Below are positions 1-11,724 of a DNA stretch of 64,000 bases, piece after piece. The notes under the pieces are model-generated. The model saw nothing but the letters and a program-made list of their open reading frames with translations, was not told the DNA's origin and ran no database searches. The position numbers and the translations under genes are program-made. The stretch's first letter is position 1; every line of letters starts with the position of its first letter. The stretch comes from Plicaturopsis crispa FD-325 SS-3 (Eukaryota > Basidiomycota > Agaricomycetes > Amylocorticiales > Amylocorticiaceae), in the NCBI GenBank assembly GCA_000827205.1, contig KN832568.1:551139-615138 (forward strand), given 5' to 3'.

Positions 1-637
1 TCTAACATATGTATTGCAATCCGTATCTCATTAAAATGTACAAGCCTGAGCTCAAACTTGACGGTACATGCCATATTTGTTGGAAAGACGAGGATACTGC
101 TCGCTCAGAGGGTCATACACACACCTGTGGTGACGAAAACGACTGTGTACTTGCCGAAAACCCCTTCCATGCTCTGCCCGTAGTCCATGCGAGCCCCTTT
201 TGTCCACTGCCTGCATCCCCGCAACCTTCGATGGCCCGTGAATCGCGTTCGAAGTCGGCCGCGGTCGCGTGCGGGAGGGAAGTCCGATATGCGGTGAAAA
301 ATCGTTTTCTCGTTGTGTTGCTCTGCGCGTCGACGAGCCCAGCAAGAATATAAAAGAATTAGAGCAAACGGTCCAGCGGTTCATGAGATATTCGAGTTTG
401 AAGTTGAGGCTGCGCGGCAAAGGGAAATGCGTCAAAATGCTCGAATTTTCCCGCGCGACCTCTGAAATGAAAACAGCAATATCTGTGGCGCGTGCGCCGC
501 AACTACTCTGTACTTTCCAAGTCTTGTATCGTTTCATTTCCGTCTTGTCCTGAATACTTACAGTTGTCTCTTGGTTGTCTCGAATACTAAAGCTGGGACT
601 ACTGGCTTTACTGAACTCGCGAAAGTCTGCACCCAGC
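1..637. other. Left-edge non-coding stretch and Asa1 upstream region
   Basis: No gene recognised. Open frames exist on both strands (the longest reads leftwards across roughly 52-813), but they resemble no family I know and overlap the start of the Asa1-like gene. A minus-strand gene entering from the left edge cannot be excluded. The last 100 bases or so would be the Asa1 promoter and 5' leader. Confidence 0.4.
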
Positions 638-2211
638 ATGTCGCCGCCCCCGCCCCCGTCTCCAACGCATCTCTTACGATCGCATTCATCTCCGCTGAGC
701 GCGCTCTCCTTTTCGGCAGACAACGAACGAATATACTCAGGCGACGCCTCGGGTCTCGTCGTAATTACATCTACGCGTACTTTACGCGCTATGGCGTCTT
801 GGAATGCACACACGGACAGCGTGCTGGGCGTTGAGGAGCTTGGAGATCAGGTCATCACGTCAGTCAACTCCCTGAGTGTAAGCGCGCTGTTCCAGCTCAT
901 TTGGCTGTTTACCGTCGCCTTAGCCATGGAAGAGACAACAAATTACACGTCTGGAAACGCGCACAGGAGCCACAAATCAAAGTTGGCAGTTCAGCTGCAG
1001 CTCCTGGGCTCAGGAGCCCCACCCTCTGCTACTCCATGGACGTCAATGCGCTGAATTACTGCCGCTTTTCGCTCATGCCCCTGCCCCCATCTCCCCCATC
1101 TTACCTCAAAGACGACAGTGTGTTAATCGCTTTTCCGAATATTGTCGATTCATCTCTGGTGCGCATGTGAGTAATAGCAAGGATGACCTCGCCATAACAT
1201 TGTCGCGTCACACAAAGGCAGACATATGGGCGTTACCGTCCCAGCGACGATTGCATGCCGCTATTGGGTCGGAGGGTGTTGCGTCTCTACCCACGCCTGA
1301 GACCCTTGCTGACGGAAGAGGCCCGAACAAGACCGGTATGTTCCTAGACTGATTTAGACGACTATATTTCAATGAATGTGATGTGCAATACAGGTATCAT
1401 AATGTCACTGCATTTGTTCACGCCCTCGTCCTCGAGTGAGCTGCGTTTGATCTGTGCATATGAAGACGGCGGTGTCGCGCTCTGGCGATTCTCCAAAGCA
1501 GACAAGGAGACTTCTGTCGAAGGCGTCGGGTGGGAGACAGTGTGGCGCACAAAACTTCACGTGGAGTCAAGTGAGCCGTGCGTTTTCTGCGCTGTTATTC
1601 CGGTTCGCTTATTTCTACACGGAAATGCAGTTATGGCGATGGCTGTTGCGCGGGATCACAAACTAGCTCTTACCGTCTCAGCAGACCATCTCATCGGGCG
1701 ATATGATCTCGAGGTATGTGTTGTTATTGTCATGTAGCTGGTACGTTTGCCGAGTTCGTTCTCAATGCAGGCGGCTGAGAAGCCGGGCGCTGACATACAA
1801 TCTGCGTGCGTCGCTCATCGCACTAAATACCCCGGGAATTCTGCAATCGCAATACGAGATGACGGGCGCGTGTGCGCTGTCGGTGGCTGGGATGGAAAGT
1901 TCGTCGAGAGGATCGCTCAGTGGACGGCTGTCCTGTGGTGCTGATAGTTTTCTTGCCACAGGATACGGCTCTACTCAACACGCTCGCTAAAGCCGCTGGG
2001 AACACTCGACTATCACAAGAGCGCGTGCCAATCGCTGTCATTCGCACATTCGGCTTCCACGAGCCACCCACGGGAATCTATTGATGACAGCAGCGAGGAC
2101 GAGGATGGTATGAGTGATAGAGAGATATCAGAAAGGAGTCGATGGCTCGTCGGTGGCGGTAAAGACAACAGGGTGTCGATCTGGACGCTGATGGATTTTG
2201 AGAAGAAGTGA
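638..2211 (+). CDS. ASA1: Asa1-like WD40 repeat protein (ASTRA complex subunit)
   Basis: Seven exons (638-858, 924-1158, 1218-1335, 1394-1570, 1631-1713, 1771-1898, 1962-2211) sum to 1212 bases, giving 403 residues with no internal stop. The protein is a WD40 propeller from end to end. The N-terminus has a PPPPSP-T-LRSH stretch typical of the family, followed by blades ending HGRDNKLHVW, EDGGVALWRF, VGGWDGKIRLYS and GGGKDNRVSIWTLMDF. Asa1 (animal relative GNB1L) belongs to the ASTRA/TTT group that helps assemble PIKK kinases and chromatin complexes. That role is family knowledge and is not shown here. Intron 2 uses GTGCGC as donor; a tempting GTGAGT eight bases downstream would break the frame. 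An acidic insert (SSEDEDG) sits before the last blade. Confidence 0.85.
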
Positions 2212-2684
2212 CCCCCTGCCGCCCAATTGGATTTGCAGTGAGAACCTAGTTGGGCTGTTAAAAGCGGAAGCATGTAGATGTGCAAACCGAGCTTCAAGAA
2301 GGTGCGTATCTCATTAGCGAAAGATGAGATCTACTAAAGTCACTAACTGCATACCCAGACACAAAGTATCCCCTAGAGAAACACCATACCTTGGGTAAGT
2401 CAAAACCCATTCTTCGCGTGGCTGCCGGCTCTCGGTGCTTACTATCCATCCAAAAGCGTTTCCGTTGAGCATTGCTCAGGGTGGCCACAAGGCCCCGCAA
2501 ATGGCCTGTGGATCCTTCATTTTTTTCTCCTAAATAACGCGCTATCGCAGTAACACTTCTTCCTGTCTCTCACCTTCCACCATGTCCTCTACCTCCTCCA
2601 CTATGTCCCCTCTCCCTGAGCCCTGGATTCGATGGGACCGTCCTCAACGTACCCAACGCAGCCTTCTACACGCACGTCCTCAGC
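2212..2684. other. Spacer before FunK1 copy 1
   Basis: No complete gene. From about 2627 the frame continuous with FunK1 copy 1 already reads kinase-like sequence (GFDGTVLNVPNAAFY), matching residues before the DFYLHLLNM segment of copy 2, but it has no in-frame ATG. The ATG at 2582 is in another frame and soon meets a stop. Either an upstream exon is missing from my model or the 5' end has been lost. Confidence 0.4.
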
Positions 2685-4995
2685 ATGCCTATCGACGCCG
2701 TCAAAACTTGGATGGACTTCTTCCGAAATCATAAAGCAGACCGAATGATCAAAGCGAGCATACGCGAGCTCACCATTGCCACCCACAAGACCCACGTCTA
2801 CGAGCCCTTCGCAAAACTCGCCAATCGCGTCATCGCTTTGTCAATGATACGCGCGTCTGGAGACCGCCCCGCGACGGATTTATTTTTTATACGCAACGAC
2901 CCCGTCAGCGTCCACGGAACCACTGACATTCTGAGGCCCGACGGCGTCGCTGTCAGTGAGGCGCGGTTAATGGAGCTGCGCAGGGATCCCAACCGTACAA
3001 AGATGCGGACCCAATGCAGGCTTACGAAGTCGCGAGCCCTCCGCCCTCGCAATTGCAAAGTCCGGAAAATCTCTCTTGGGTCGACATCCACCTATGGTTT
3101 GAGTGGGAGTTCTCAAGCCTTAGTGGCCGCTTTGCGGATTTTCTGGCCAGCTCCGAAGAGAGCGAGCTTTCAGATCTTTGCGCTGATAACGCCCTGACCA
3201 TCGTGCCTTACAAGGAAATCTATCCAGTTGCGACTACGGCACCGGATTCTGATTCAGACTCGGCCCAGTCCGCGGAGATATATGGCATCCCACCCATGGC
3301 CGGGCGCCCTGTCCCCTCTCGTCCTGCCAGCCTGTCCGGTAGCACGCGCGTAGGTGGTATTCATCGACTGGGGCTTGCCACCGATCCTTTGGCTGGCTGT
3401 GTGGCTCTAAAGAAGCGTCCGGTGGAGGCTGTCTCCGCGGTGGAGCGTTAATGCAAAAAACGAAGACTCGCGAAACCAACACGCAGCTGATTGACAGGAG
3501 TGGTAAGCGTCACATGTACCTGTTGCTATTGATTTGGCGCTCACTGACTTTCGGTTGTTAGCTCGATATGCCGTTGAAATGCTTTCAGGGACAGGTGGTA
3601 CGCGGGTCCATGCATGGGGCCTTACTGTCGAGGGTTCGACCGTGCGGGTCTCGCGATATGACGCATCGGGCGTTATGCAAAGCTATCCTATCGACTTTAT
3701 CAGCAAGTTCCCTCGGTTCGCAGCTACAATTGTCGCGATCTCACTCTTCGACCGTGAACGCTGGGGGGTCCAAATAGCGGTCGACTATCCGGAGGGCGCA
3801 CCTTTTATTCCTAGATCCCTCAGTGGTGCTACCGTTTCCTTCAGCCATGGATCCGAGAAGCACGTTGCCACTGTCGAGGAGTCTATCTTTTTCCAGCACA
3901 AGATCATGTTTGGTCGGTGCACAAGCATTCACCAGGCCAGGGGCAAGACTATCGGAGACTACGCGCTCACCATCAAGTTTTCGCAGGTTACGGCATCGCG
4001 GCCATGGACGGAGAAGCAGATCCTGGACATTGCGAGTGCGGCGCCAGTGCCCCATCTCCCGGAAGTCTACGGCTGCAGTTCTATGCCGGCGATGTCCAAG
4101 GGTGTATGGGGGGCTGTATACTTCGCGGACGCAGCTGCGGTAGAGCAAGGGACGGCTTCCGCGGACGTATCCTCCACTGGTGCCAAATACGACGACCGAG
4201 CGATGACTGTTCTCGTGACCAGGCTATACCAGCCCCTCAAATCTTTGACTAAGGTCGAAGAGTTTGGGAAGGCGTTCATCGAAACTGTCCATGGTGAGCA
4301 CGTCCTCGCCGTCTTCTCGATTCTCTTGCTGACATTCTGTCCCATCAGGCCATCACGAGCTATACGAAAAAGCGAATATTCTACACGGGGACATTAGCCA
4401 TGCCAACCTCATGTATTGGAGGGACGACCAAGGCGTCGTACATGGAATCCTGAACGACTTCGACAGCGCCATTGTCCTCAACGCTGAGAAAGAGGACGAG
4501 CGCCCACTTGAACTCCTTCACACGGGAACACTTCCGTTCATGGCCGCCGACCTTTTTGTCGATGACGCTTCTGGAAGGCCGAAACGCTATCGCCATGACC
4601 TCGAGGCGTTTACATACGTTGCTATTTGGTGCGGTTCGCGCTATCCAGCTCAGCAGAGCGGACAAGCTCTTAGAAATTGGGAACTATCCATCGAGACTAC
4701 CAATGCCTGGTGCACGGGCTTATTCTACCACATGTGCACTGAAAAGAAGCATATCGTCTGGTATATGGATGCCGGTGGACTCTTCTTCACGCCCGAGATC
4801 TCTGCCCTCTTTCGGTCCGTGCGTATGATTGCGGGAAGGATGTGCGCTGGGCAGGCCAATCTACGGAAGGAGAAATACAAAGACGAAGAAGCCGAGCCGC
4901 GGTTCAAAGCGCATCTGCCGGGTGGTTTCGACTACGATTTCTTCTGCGAATGGTATCCCTACAAATGCCAGTGCTGCAATGTCAAGTCCCCTTAG
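2685..4995 (+). CDS. FunK1 fungal-type protein kinase, copy 1 (5' half doubtful)
   Basis: The C-terminal half is intact and clearly FunK1. One exon begins at 3562 (ARYAVEML...TRVHAW). It is joined over a short intron (about 4290-4348) to GHHELYEKANILHGDISHANLMYW and then GILNDFDSA, ending at the stop at 4993-4995. These correspond to the kinase catalytic loop and metal-binding motif. The catalytic loop reads HGD where copy 2 reads HRD. The N-terminal half needs a change of frame near 2952-3019, which a GTCAGT...GCAG intron would supply in phase. It needs another near 3339-3412, supplied only by a weak GTAGCA...AAAG intron; otherwise TAA at 3447-3449 ends it. The first in-frame ATG is internal to the conserved region. 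This is either a divergent gene with unusual introns or a copy decaying from its 5' end. FunK1 kinases are expanded in mushrooms, with largely unknown substrates. Confidence 0.6.
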
Positions 4996-5278
4996 CCTCT
5001 TCCTATAAGTACATCATAGGTACTCACTTATCTCCCTTGATCTGCTCTGTATAATTTATGGTGTCTGCCCCACCTACGAATTCATCACCTTGCTGGACAA
5101 CAACTGGACAAGGTCTTTCTAATGTCATAATTGTGGCTCATTTGGGCGGCCACTGGCCCACTGCCAGGCTGTGGAAGTGGGGACGACAGGGGCTACTTGG
5201 GCGAAAGAGGTAATCGGGCACTTCCAGAACCTTGCCGCCGGGCGCACTGAACATTGCACCTCTTGAACGTGAACCACG

Positions 5279-7270
5279 ATGAGCTCGACAGAAACGAACG
5301 AATCCGCGCCCTCTAGCTCTGTGGAGCGTGCCTCGTCTATACGAGCCACGAAGGTGCGCCTCTTTGCAAGATACCCGCCGCCTTTTCTCACTTAGCGCCA
5401 CTTGAAGCGCAAACTCGACGAAGCTCTGCACAGTCTCGACGATGCTGTGGGCTCTTCGGAGTCTACAGATCGCCCCTCTCCCGCGAAGAAGATACATACC
5501 GCGCGCACGATATACTCTACCCTGGCAAAGTACGGGATCAAGCAGAAAGCAGCGAAAGAATCGTCAGTCCCCCTCCCGCACCGTCTCCTACGCACAGCCG
5601 TTGAGCTCGTATCGTAGGACCCCACGCCGTGCCGACACGCTTACAAAGTCCACACCACACCTTTCGGCTATTTTGGCGCGCACCGCTAATCGCACGCGCA
5701 AAGCTCTTCCGTTCAAAGTGCCCGGCGGCGGCCAAACGCCCGCGGCCAATTTTCAACCACCCACACATTCCGCTTCCGAGTACCGCCCGTCTTCCACGCC
5801 CTCATTTCTCGCGCGACTCTCCACATTCAAGCTCTCGACGTACGCCAACAAGCCGCCATCGATCGATGCAGTTGCTGCGTCCAAGTGTGGCTGGGTAAAC
5901 GATGGCAAGGACAGGCTTGTGTGTGGGATATGCAATGTGTCGTGGGTGGTGGCGGGCAGGGACGGCATGAGCAGAGATGCTGGTAAGAAGGTAAGTTCAG
6001 GAGTAAGTCGCTAATACTGAATGTCTCGCCCTACCAGCGAATGCATTGGTGGAGAAACAGCGGGCATCCTTGGTGGACATGCATAAGAATGGGTGCCCGT
6101 GGAGGACACGTCAATGCGACGGTACGCTGGCCGCACTTAAATGTCGTTCCTCTTCTCATATTGTGTTAGACATGATTTACCGCATACCGTTGAAGTCTCC
6201 GGCAGCGATGGCGAGGGACCTCAAAGGCAACGCGCTTGCGCTCGACGATGTTTTGCAAGGCGTGCAAACCAAGCACCCAATAGTGAGTGTAGTGACAATA
6301 CGTGCATCGGTGCAGAAACTGACGTCCCGTTTTAGACAGCGAACCAAGTCCAGCTGCTTCGTTCTGCACTGTCATTGGTCTCCCTTCCCCCTCCAGATAC
6401 AGATGCCCCGCACTCACCAGCGTCGGAGTCGGCGCCGGATAGGGAACCTTCAGAGGCAGCCATACTCACCGCGCTATTTGGCTGGGCGCTTGCACCCCCT
6501 CCACCCGAACGGCCGCGACTGCCTTCCCAAACGCGCTCAAGCTCTGTATTACCGTTGGTCGCAGCCACTCCAATGAGATCGCGATCGCAGTCCCTCGTGT
6601 CTAGCCGGGCGGGCACGCCGATACCTGGCACGCCGCGGACGCTACGCTTCGAATCGCCCTTTCCGGTTCCCGAGCGGCCCAAGCGGGATACGTCGCTTCT
6701 GCATTGCACACTCTGCCAGCGCCGCATTGGCCTGTGGGCGTTTGCACCCCCGCCAGAGAGTACTCCGCTCGCGAGCGATGGATCGATTCCACTCGCAAGC
6801 AATGGCTCCGCTACTGCGCCTGCCCGTGCCGCACCACCGCAGCGACAATTCGATTTGCTGAAAGAGCACCGCTCGTATTGTCCGTACGTTGTGCGCTCGA
6901 CGGTCGTTCCATCTCTGCCCGTGCCCGTCCCGTCGACGCCGGGGAAGAGCAGTAGCAGCAGCGTCGTGAGTCAACTCAACGGTACGAATGGGAGTGCGTT
7001 GGAGGGATGGCGTGCGGTTCTGAGTGTCGTTCTGCGATACGGGCTGGGCCAGCGCCAACGATTAGGGCTAGCGAGAAGAGCCACGACTCCGGGCACTAAT
7101 ACGGAGGGAAATGGAGATGCGATGGATGTTGAGTTGGATGGCGTGGAAGCTATGGTTGCAGGGGTCAAGCACCGTGGGGTATGTAGCTTGCTGCCTTTGC
7201 TGCTATTTTTAACTGACATTCAACGCAGGGTAAGGAGTTGCTCAACTACGTCAAGGGTCTTTTGGGTTGA
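5279..7270 (+). CDS. RSM1: C3HC zinc-finger protein, Rsm1/NIPA family
   Basis: The model starts at the ATG at 5279 and uses about seven exons. The N-terminus is a basic, low-complexity leader (RHLKRKLDEAL, SPAKKIHTAR). Then comes the C3HC finger: KCGWVNDGKDRLVCGICNVSW, later H-x3-GCPWRTRQCD. A second module follows a proline/serine-rich linker: LHCTLCQRRIGLWAF, then a histidine/cysteine set in LKEHRSYCPYV and WRAVLSVVLRYG. The last exon encodes GKELLNYVKGLLG. In S. pombe, Rsm1 is linked to mRNA export, and animal NIPA is an F-box-like protein; either function here is only inferred. The second intron is short, and its exact ends (about 5563-5605) are the least certain. The last 450 coding bases and the 3' flank are repeated at 11.27-11.89 kb. 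Confidence 0.8.
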
Positions 7271-7422
7271 TATTGGGTCGGGCATCGCTTGCGTACCCCT
7301 GGCGCCGCGATAAATTGGACTTGTGCCATACATTGCATCTATATGTATCTCATTCTATAAATCCCACTGTTTTTTTTCGTGAAGTGTCGTTCGTTGCGAG
7401 AAAAAAATTTTCGACGGCCATC
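6820..7422 (+). repeat. Segmental duplication, unit A (Rsm1-like 3' end plus flank)
   Basis: This is the parent copy of a direct repeat whose second unit is at 11271-11893. It covers the last coding segment of the Rsm1-like gene, its final intron, the last exon and about 150 bases of 3' flank. By eye roughly nine bases in ten match. The stretch encoding GNGDAMDVELDGVEAMVAGV is essentially identical in the two units. Confidence 0.85.
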
Positions 7423-7832
7423 CAGATATCCAGATCTTGTGCGTCGACCCCCGCACTTATCCATCTCTCAACAATATCAATCTTAACGGGGCCACCGGGA
7501 TTGAAAATTGGGTGGATAGAGTATTACACCGTACTACGCCCTGCTCAAATGCCCATGAGGAGGCATGGTCATTTCGCCGCTGCTGTTCCACCGTGCCTAC
7601 AAGGTACACAAACCGGCATGGTGAGTTTGCTACAGCTGTAAGTCTCACAGGCTAGCTTCAAATGAGTATCCTACCGATGAAATTGAAGGGTCATAACCGG
7701 TACCGGTCATATAGAATTGGTTGGTCAAGAATTGGTCGCAGTTAGTGCATGCGTAGAAATTGCTAGAATACAGTGTAATTGACTACGAAGGTTAACATGA
7801 AGCATATCTCGACGCAATATTGACGAGCGATG
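7423..7832. other. Non-coding gap between converging genes
   Basis: This gap separates the end of the duplicated flank from the stop of FunK1 copy 2. Nothing recognisable beyond AT-rich 3' flanks of the two converging genes. Confidence 0.5.
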
Positions 7833-10311
7833 CTAGTGGCCAGCGGGTGGTTTGGGGTGGAAAAGTCTCAGCCCGAAGTCAAACAGTGTCTCTCGGTGCT
7901 GGAGTAAGCATCGGGCGACATGGTCCTTATCCTGCGGGGCCTCGGCATACTCGTCGGCTGAATCTTCATTTCCCCGGGCAACCGATCTCAGAGCGTTCTT
8001 CACAAGTATGCGCAGTCGGGAGAAGGGTTTCGAGAGCATGATTTCTTGATTCATGAAGTTGCGTGAGGTAGTGAGCTTGGCACTGATCATAGAAGCGAGA
8101 GTGCCGCAAGCCCAGTTCTCGGTGGCTTGAATCGATGCGGCCGAAACAGCTTGCTCAGCAGGGTTCTTGAAAACGTAGGTCGGATGGCGAACTGTGACCC
8201 ACAGCAGGACATACGTAAACGACTCGAGGTCATGGCGATAGCAATGCGTAACGTGCATGGTGTGCTTTTGGAGGAAGTCGAGTGCCATGAAGGGGAGCGT
8301 TCCGGTGCGATGGCTGCTGGGCGGATGTATGGGGTCTTTGTTCTCGTCGAGACGGACGGCGTTGTCGTAGTCGTTGAGGATGCCGTGCACGACATTGTCC
8401 GCATCCCTCCAATACATCAGGTTTCCGTCGCTGATGTCGCGGTGCAAGATGCTTGCCTTCTTGTAGAGCTCGTGGTGACCTAGGTATGAGACACTGCCAG
8501 GTGAGTAAAGGTGACAACGAGGATCAGTGTGAGGACCCGACGCACCCCAAACGGTCTCCAAAAAGACTTTTTCCAGCTCAGCTGCATCCTCCAAAGACGT
8601 GATCGGTTGGTACAGCTTGCTGACCAGGACTGAAGTCTTGCGATCGTCCCATTTCGGAGTCGTCGACGTCGGTTTTTCCGCATCTGCGCCTTTGGCAAAC
8701 TTCCTTGATGATAGTCGAGCGTCGCCCGACCTGTAGACCTTCCCGCGGACGCCTTGGGACATGGGAGCCATCGAGCGGGAGGCGTAGACATCAGGGATAT
8801 GCGACACGCCGGCGTCCTTGGCTATCTGGATGAGCTCGGCCTCACTCTCGTGGCGAGAATGGAGTGTTTGCGAAAACTTGATCGCAAGCGCACCCTCGCC
8901 AAGACTCTCGCACATCGCTTCGTGGACATTTGTATTGCGGCCAAAAAGTCCGCGGCGGATGAATGCGGGCTTACCGAGGGTTGCGGTATGGTCAACGTCG
9001 TCAAGCTTGAAAGGGAACGTGGATCCTTGCAGTGTTTGAGGGATCACAGGTGCGCCCGCCGGATAGTCCACCGCCGTTTGTACACCCCACTGCTCACGAT
9101 CGAAAAGCGACATCGCCATGATGATGGCCGCGAACCGGGGGAACTCCTTGAAGATGTGGACGGGATAGCTCTGCATGATCCCGGACGCATCGTATCGCGA
9201 GACCCACATCGTCGGTCCGTCAAAGTTGAGTCCCCACGCGTGAACACGAGTACCTTCAGTGCTTGTCAGCATTTCGGCCGCATAGCGTGCTGAGAAGTTA
9301 AAAGGGTCAGCAATGAGACATACTTACACAAAGATGATCCGACGTACCACTCTGCTCCGTAAGGGTACCCGTGGGTTCGTATACCCTAACCTTCTTTTTC
9401 CGCGGTGCCTCGGACGATCCCTGTGCCTCCTCCTGTAGCGCGCGTTTTCGGCTGGACTTTGTCGAGGCAGAGATAGTAGCCTGTCTAGAGGCGGTGACAG
9501 CCGGAGTGGCGCTCGAATGAACGTGCAGCGGTGGCGTTCCTCGGGTAGCAGCCGTCGAAGATGTGGGCCGTTCGGGCGGGATGATGGTGTCGTACGGAAC
9601 GGGCTCCAACTGCTGATCCTGAGGTCTCTGGGACATTCCGTGAGCGTCGTCACTGCTAGCACGTGCCTTGAACACGTCCATAGCACCGTCCAGCTTTCCA
9701 GGTTTCAGTTCACCCCAGGCAGCGAGGTCTTTGTAGTGCGTGTTAAATGGCGTGCAGTTGTTGTCGTCGACCAGATGCTTCAACTCGGCGCGACGTTTGT
9801 CGATCTGCTGACGGCTGGCGATGGCCACATCAGGCTTGCGGTTCACGGGTGATCCCGACAGGACGACAGGGTCATTCCTGTAGAACGTCAAGTCGTCTAT
9901 GGGGCGTGGGGTGTCGGGATCGAAAAGCCTGGCCAGAGCGAGGACTCGGTTGGCCGCTTTGGCGAGTGGCACGTACGCATCCGTTTCTTCCTTGGCCATC
10001 GCAAAAGCGGTCATGGCGTCGACAAGTTCGATGTCGCCCATCTGGGAGTGGAAGAACGACTCGCGGTGTGCGAGTGTGCTCTCGTCCATGTTCAAGAGGT
10101 GGAGATAAAAGTCATGGTCGGGGATTTGATGAACCGTTCCAGTAAGGTCTTTACGGATGAGATGGGCGATGTCGTCGATGCGCTTGGGCGGCACCAAGGC
10201 TGATCCTACACCGAACTTGGGGGGCGACGATGTGTGTGGCAGGAGAGGAGTGAGTTCGTGAAGAGGGTGAGGGAGTTTGGCACTATCGTAAGCATAGGTC
10301 TGAGGCGACAT
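7833..10311 (-). CDS. FunK1 fungal-type protein kinase, copy 2 (intact)
   Basis: Three exons (10311-9348, 9289-8546, 8479-7833) total 2355 bases, giving 784 residues without interruption. The N-terminal half is the FunK1-specific region (DLTGTVHQIPDHDFYLHLL, AANRVLALARLF, FYRNDPVVLSG). A basic linker follows (SRKRALQEE, RKKKVRVYEP), possibly a nuclear localisation signal. The kinase half carries ALAIKFSQ, VLVSKLYQPI, HRDISDGNLMYW as the catalytic loop and GILNDYDNA as the metal-binding element, then TGTLPFMALDFL and YRHDLESFTYVLLW. Both intron positions in the kinase part are shared with copy 1, so the two are paralogues. It lies inside the block bracketed by the duplicated Rsm1-like segments. 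Substrate and role are unknown. Confidence 0.88.
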
Positions 10312-10784
10312 GATGGAGTGCGAAGAGACTGACCTCGGATGAAAGAGAGGAGGAAGACATTTTATAGTGACAATGTGGTGGCACAAGATCTGAATGCCAC
10401 CAGGTCACGCCTTTAAGCACTTTGGCCGGCTTCTAAATGAGGGCAGAGAACAATGAGGGGGAAAAACAACGTAAAAATCAGTGCTGTGAGCGCTGAGCCA
10501 TTGTCCTTGTAGGTCCCGATGTAAATACCTTGTGCTAGAGTGAAAAAACTGTACGACTGGGCCGTTACAGTGTCCGGGTAGTCAAATATAATGACTCTCG
10601 TCGTCGCCGTATGTTGTGGTGCAGTTGAATGTTGAATGTTGAAACTTGAGTTGTGGATCTTCGTGGACAAAGACGAGCAGAAACCAACGACACGACCCTT
10701 TTTCGGACGGGCCTCGTGTCAGACAGGGGCTATACTGCTGTATTCTCTGAGTCCGAGTACGTTTAATATTCCTGAAACTTGTAC
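10312..10784. other. Shared upstream region of two divergent genes
   Basis: This region separates the start of FunK1 copy 2 (leftwards) from the small membrane-protein gene (rightwards). A minus-strand frame of about 85 codons is present but has no recognisable family. It probably holds both promoters. Confidence 0.45.
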
Positions 10785-11265
10785 ATGAAGAAGTTGCTAG
10801 CCAACATACTCGGCTTTTCGATATTCGGTCTTGCTGCGAGACTAGGTCCGCTCGGAATGCAGCGACGGCCCCTCACGTTCAGTATGTTCAGATCGCCACC
10901 TCGCGCACGGATGACTTGTCTTACACGCTTCCTCGCAGACCCTATTGGCCATCTCGTCGCGATGGGCACGTTCGGATTTGGTGAATACTGGGCGGTTGTC
11001 TGGGACGAACACGCTGCCGTTATTCTCGCCGAAAAGCGTGCAGAAATAGCGGAGAGGAGACAAAAGCTCATAGAGGCAGCAGTAGCATTGGAATCGTAAG
11101 CTAGCCGTGAGTCCTTATTTTTTGCGTGGTCTGTGCCCATTGCTTAGTCGATCTTATGCGGAACCGCTGATCTCGCCAGTCAAAGTTGTGGTTCCTCTCG
11201 TGCGTCTGCGGACGCTTGTGCAGGACATGGCATCTGCGTACTCTCCCACCCGAGGAGCTCTTTGA
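10785..11265 (+). CDS. Small predicted membrane protein, unknown family
   Basis: Two exons (10785-11095 and 11148-11265) joined over a 52-base GTAAGC...TTAG intron give 142 residues. The start is ATG; the frame stays open upstream only through a TTG. Visible parts are an N-terminal hydrophobic stretch (LLANILGFSIFGLAA), a segment RSPPRARMTCLTRF, a second hydrophobic stretch (GHLVAMGTFGFGEYWAVVW), and then a charged helix rich in Ala, Glu and Arg (EKRAEIAERRQKL). The C-terminus reads VKVVVPLVRLRTLVQDM. The layout suggests a small organelle membrane protein, possibly mitochondrial, but I do not recognise it. Its stop falls within a few bases of the left edge of the duplicated Rsm1-like segment, so its present C-terminus may have been shaped by that junction. 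Confidence 0.5.
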
Positions 11266-11270
11266 CCCCT

Positions 11271-11724
11271 GTGCATGCCCGTGCCGCACCGCCGCAACGA
11301 CAGTTCGATCTGCTGAAAGAGCATCGCTCGTACTGTCCTTACGTTGGGCGCTCGACGGTCGTTCCATCTCTGCTTGTGCCTGTCTCGTCGACGCCGGGGA
11401 AGAGCAGTAGCAGCAGTGTCGCGAGTCAGCTGAACGGTACCAATGGGAGCGCATTGGAGGGATGGCGGGCAGTGCTAAATGTGGTTCTGCGATATGGGAT
11501 GGGCCAGCGACAACGATTAGGACTAACGAGGAGAGCCACAACTCCGGGTTCCAATACGGAGGGAAATGGAGATGCGATGGATGTTGAGTTGGATGGCGTG
11601 GAAGCTATGGTTGCAGGGGTCAAGCACCGTGGGGTATATAGCTAGCTGCTTTTTCCATGCAGTCCACTGACATCTCTTGCAGGGCAAGGAGTTGCTCAAC
11701 TACGTCAAGGGTCTTTTGGGCTGA
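11271..11724 (+). pseudogene. 5'-truncated copy of the Rsm1-like gene
   Basis: It encodes APPQRQFDLLKEHRSYCPYV through KHRG, an intron, and GKELLNYVKGLLG with a TGA at 11722-11724, matching the C-terminus of the 5279-7270 gene. It lacks the C3HC finger, the N-terminus and any in-frame ATG. The reading frame is nevertheless still open and both splice sites look usable, so the copy is fairly young or has been kept similar by gene conversion. It is unlikely to make a protein unless transcribed from the upstream gene. Confidence 0.75.

Noticed and set aside
52-813. Long minus-strand open frame across the left edge
   Set aside because: It overlaps the start of the Asa1-like gene, shows no known motif and looks like chance openness in GC-rich DNA.
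1159-1222. Apparent frame break or non-canonical GC donor in intron 2 of the Asa1-like gene
   Set aside because: Using the GTGCGC donor at 1159 and the AAAG acceptor at 1217 restores frame and gives SSLADIWALPS. The whole gene then sums to a multiple of three.
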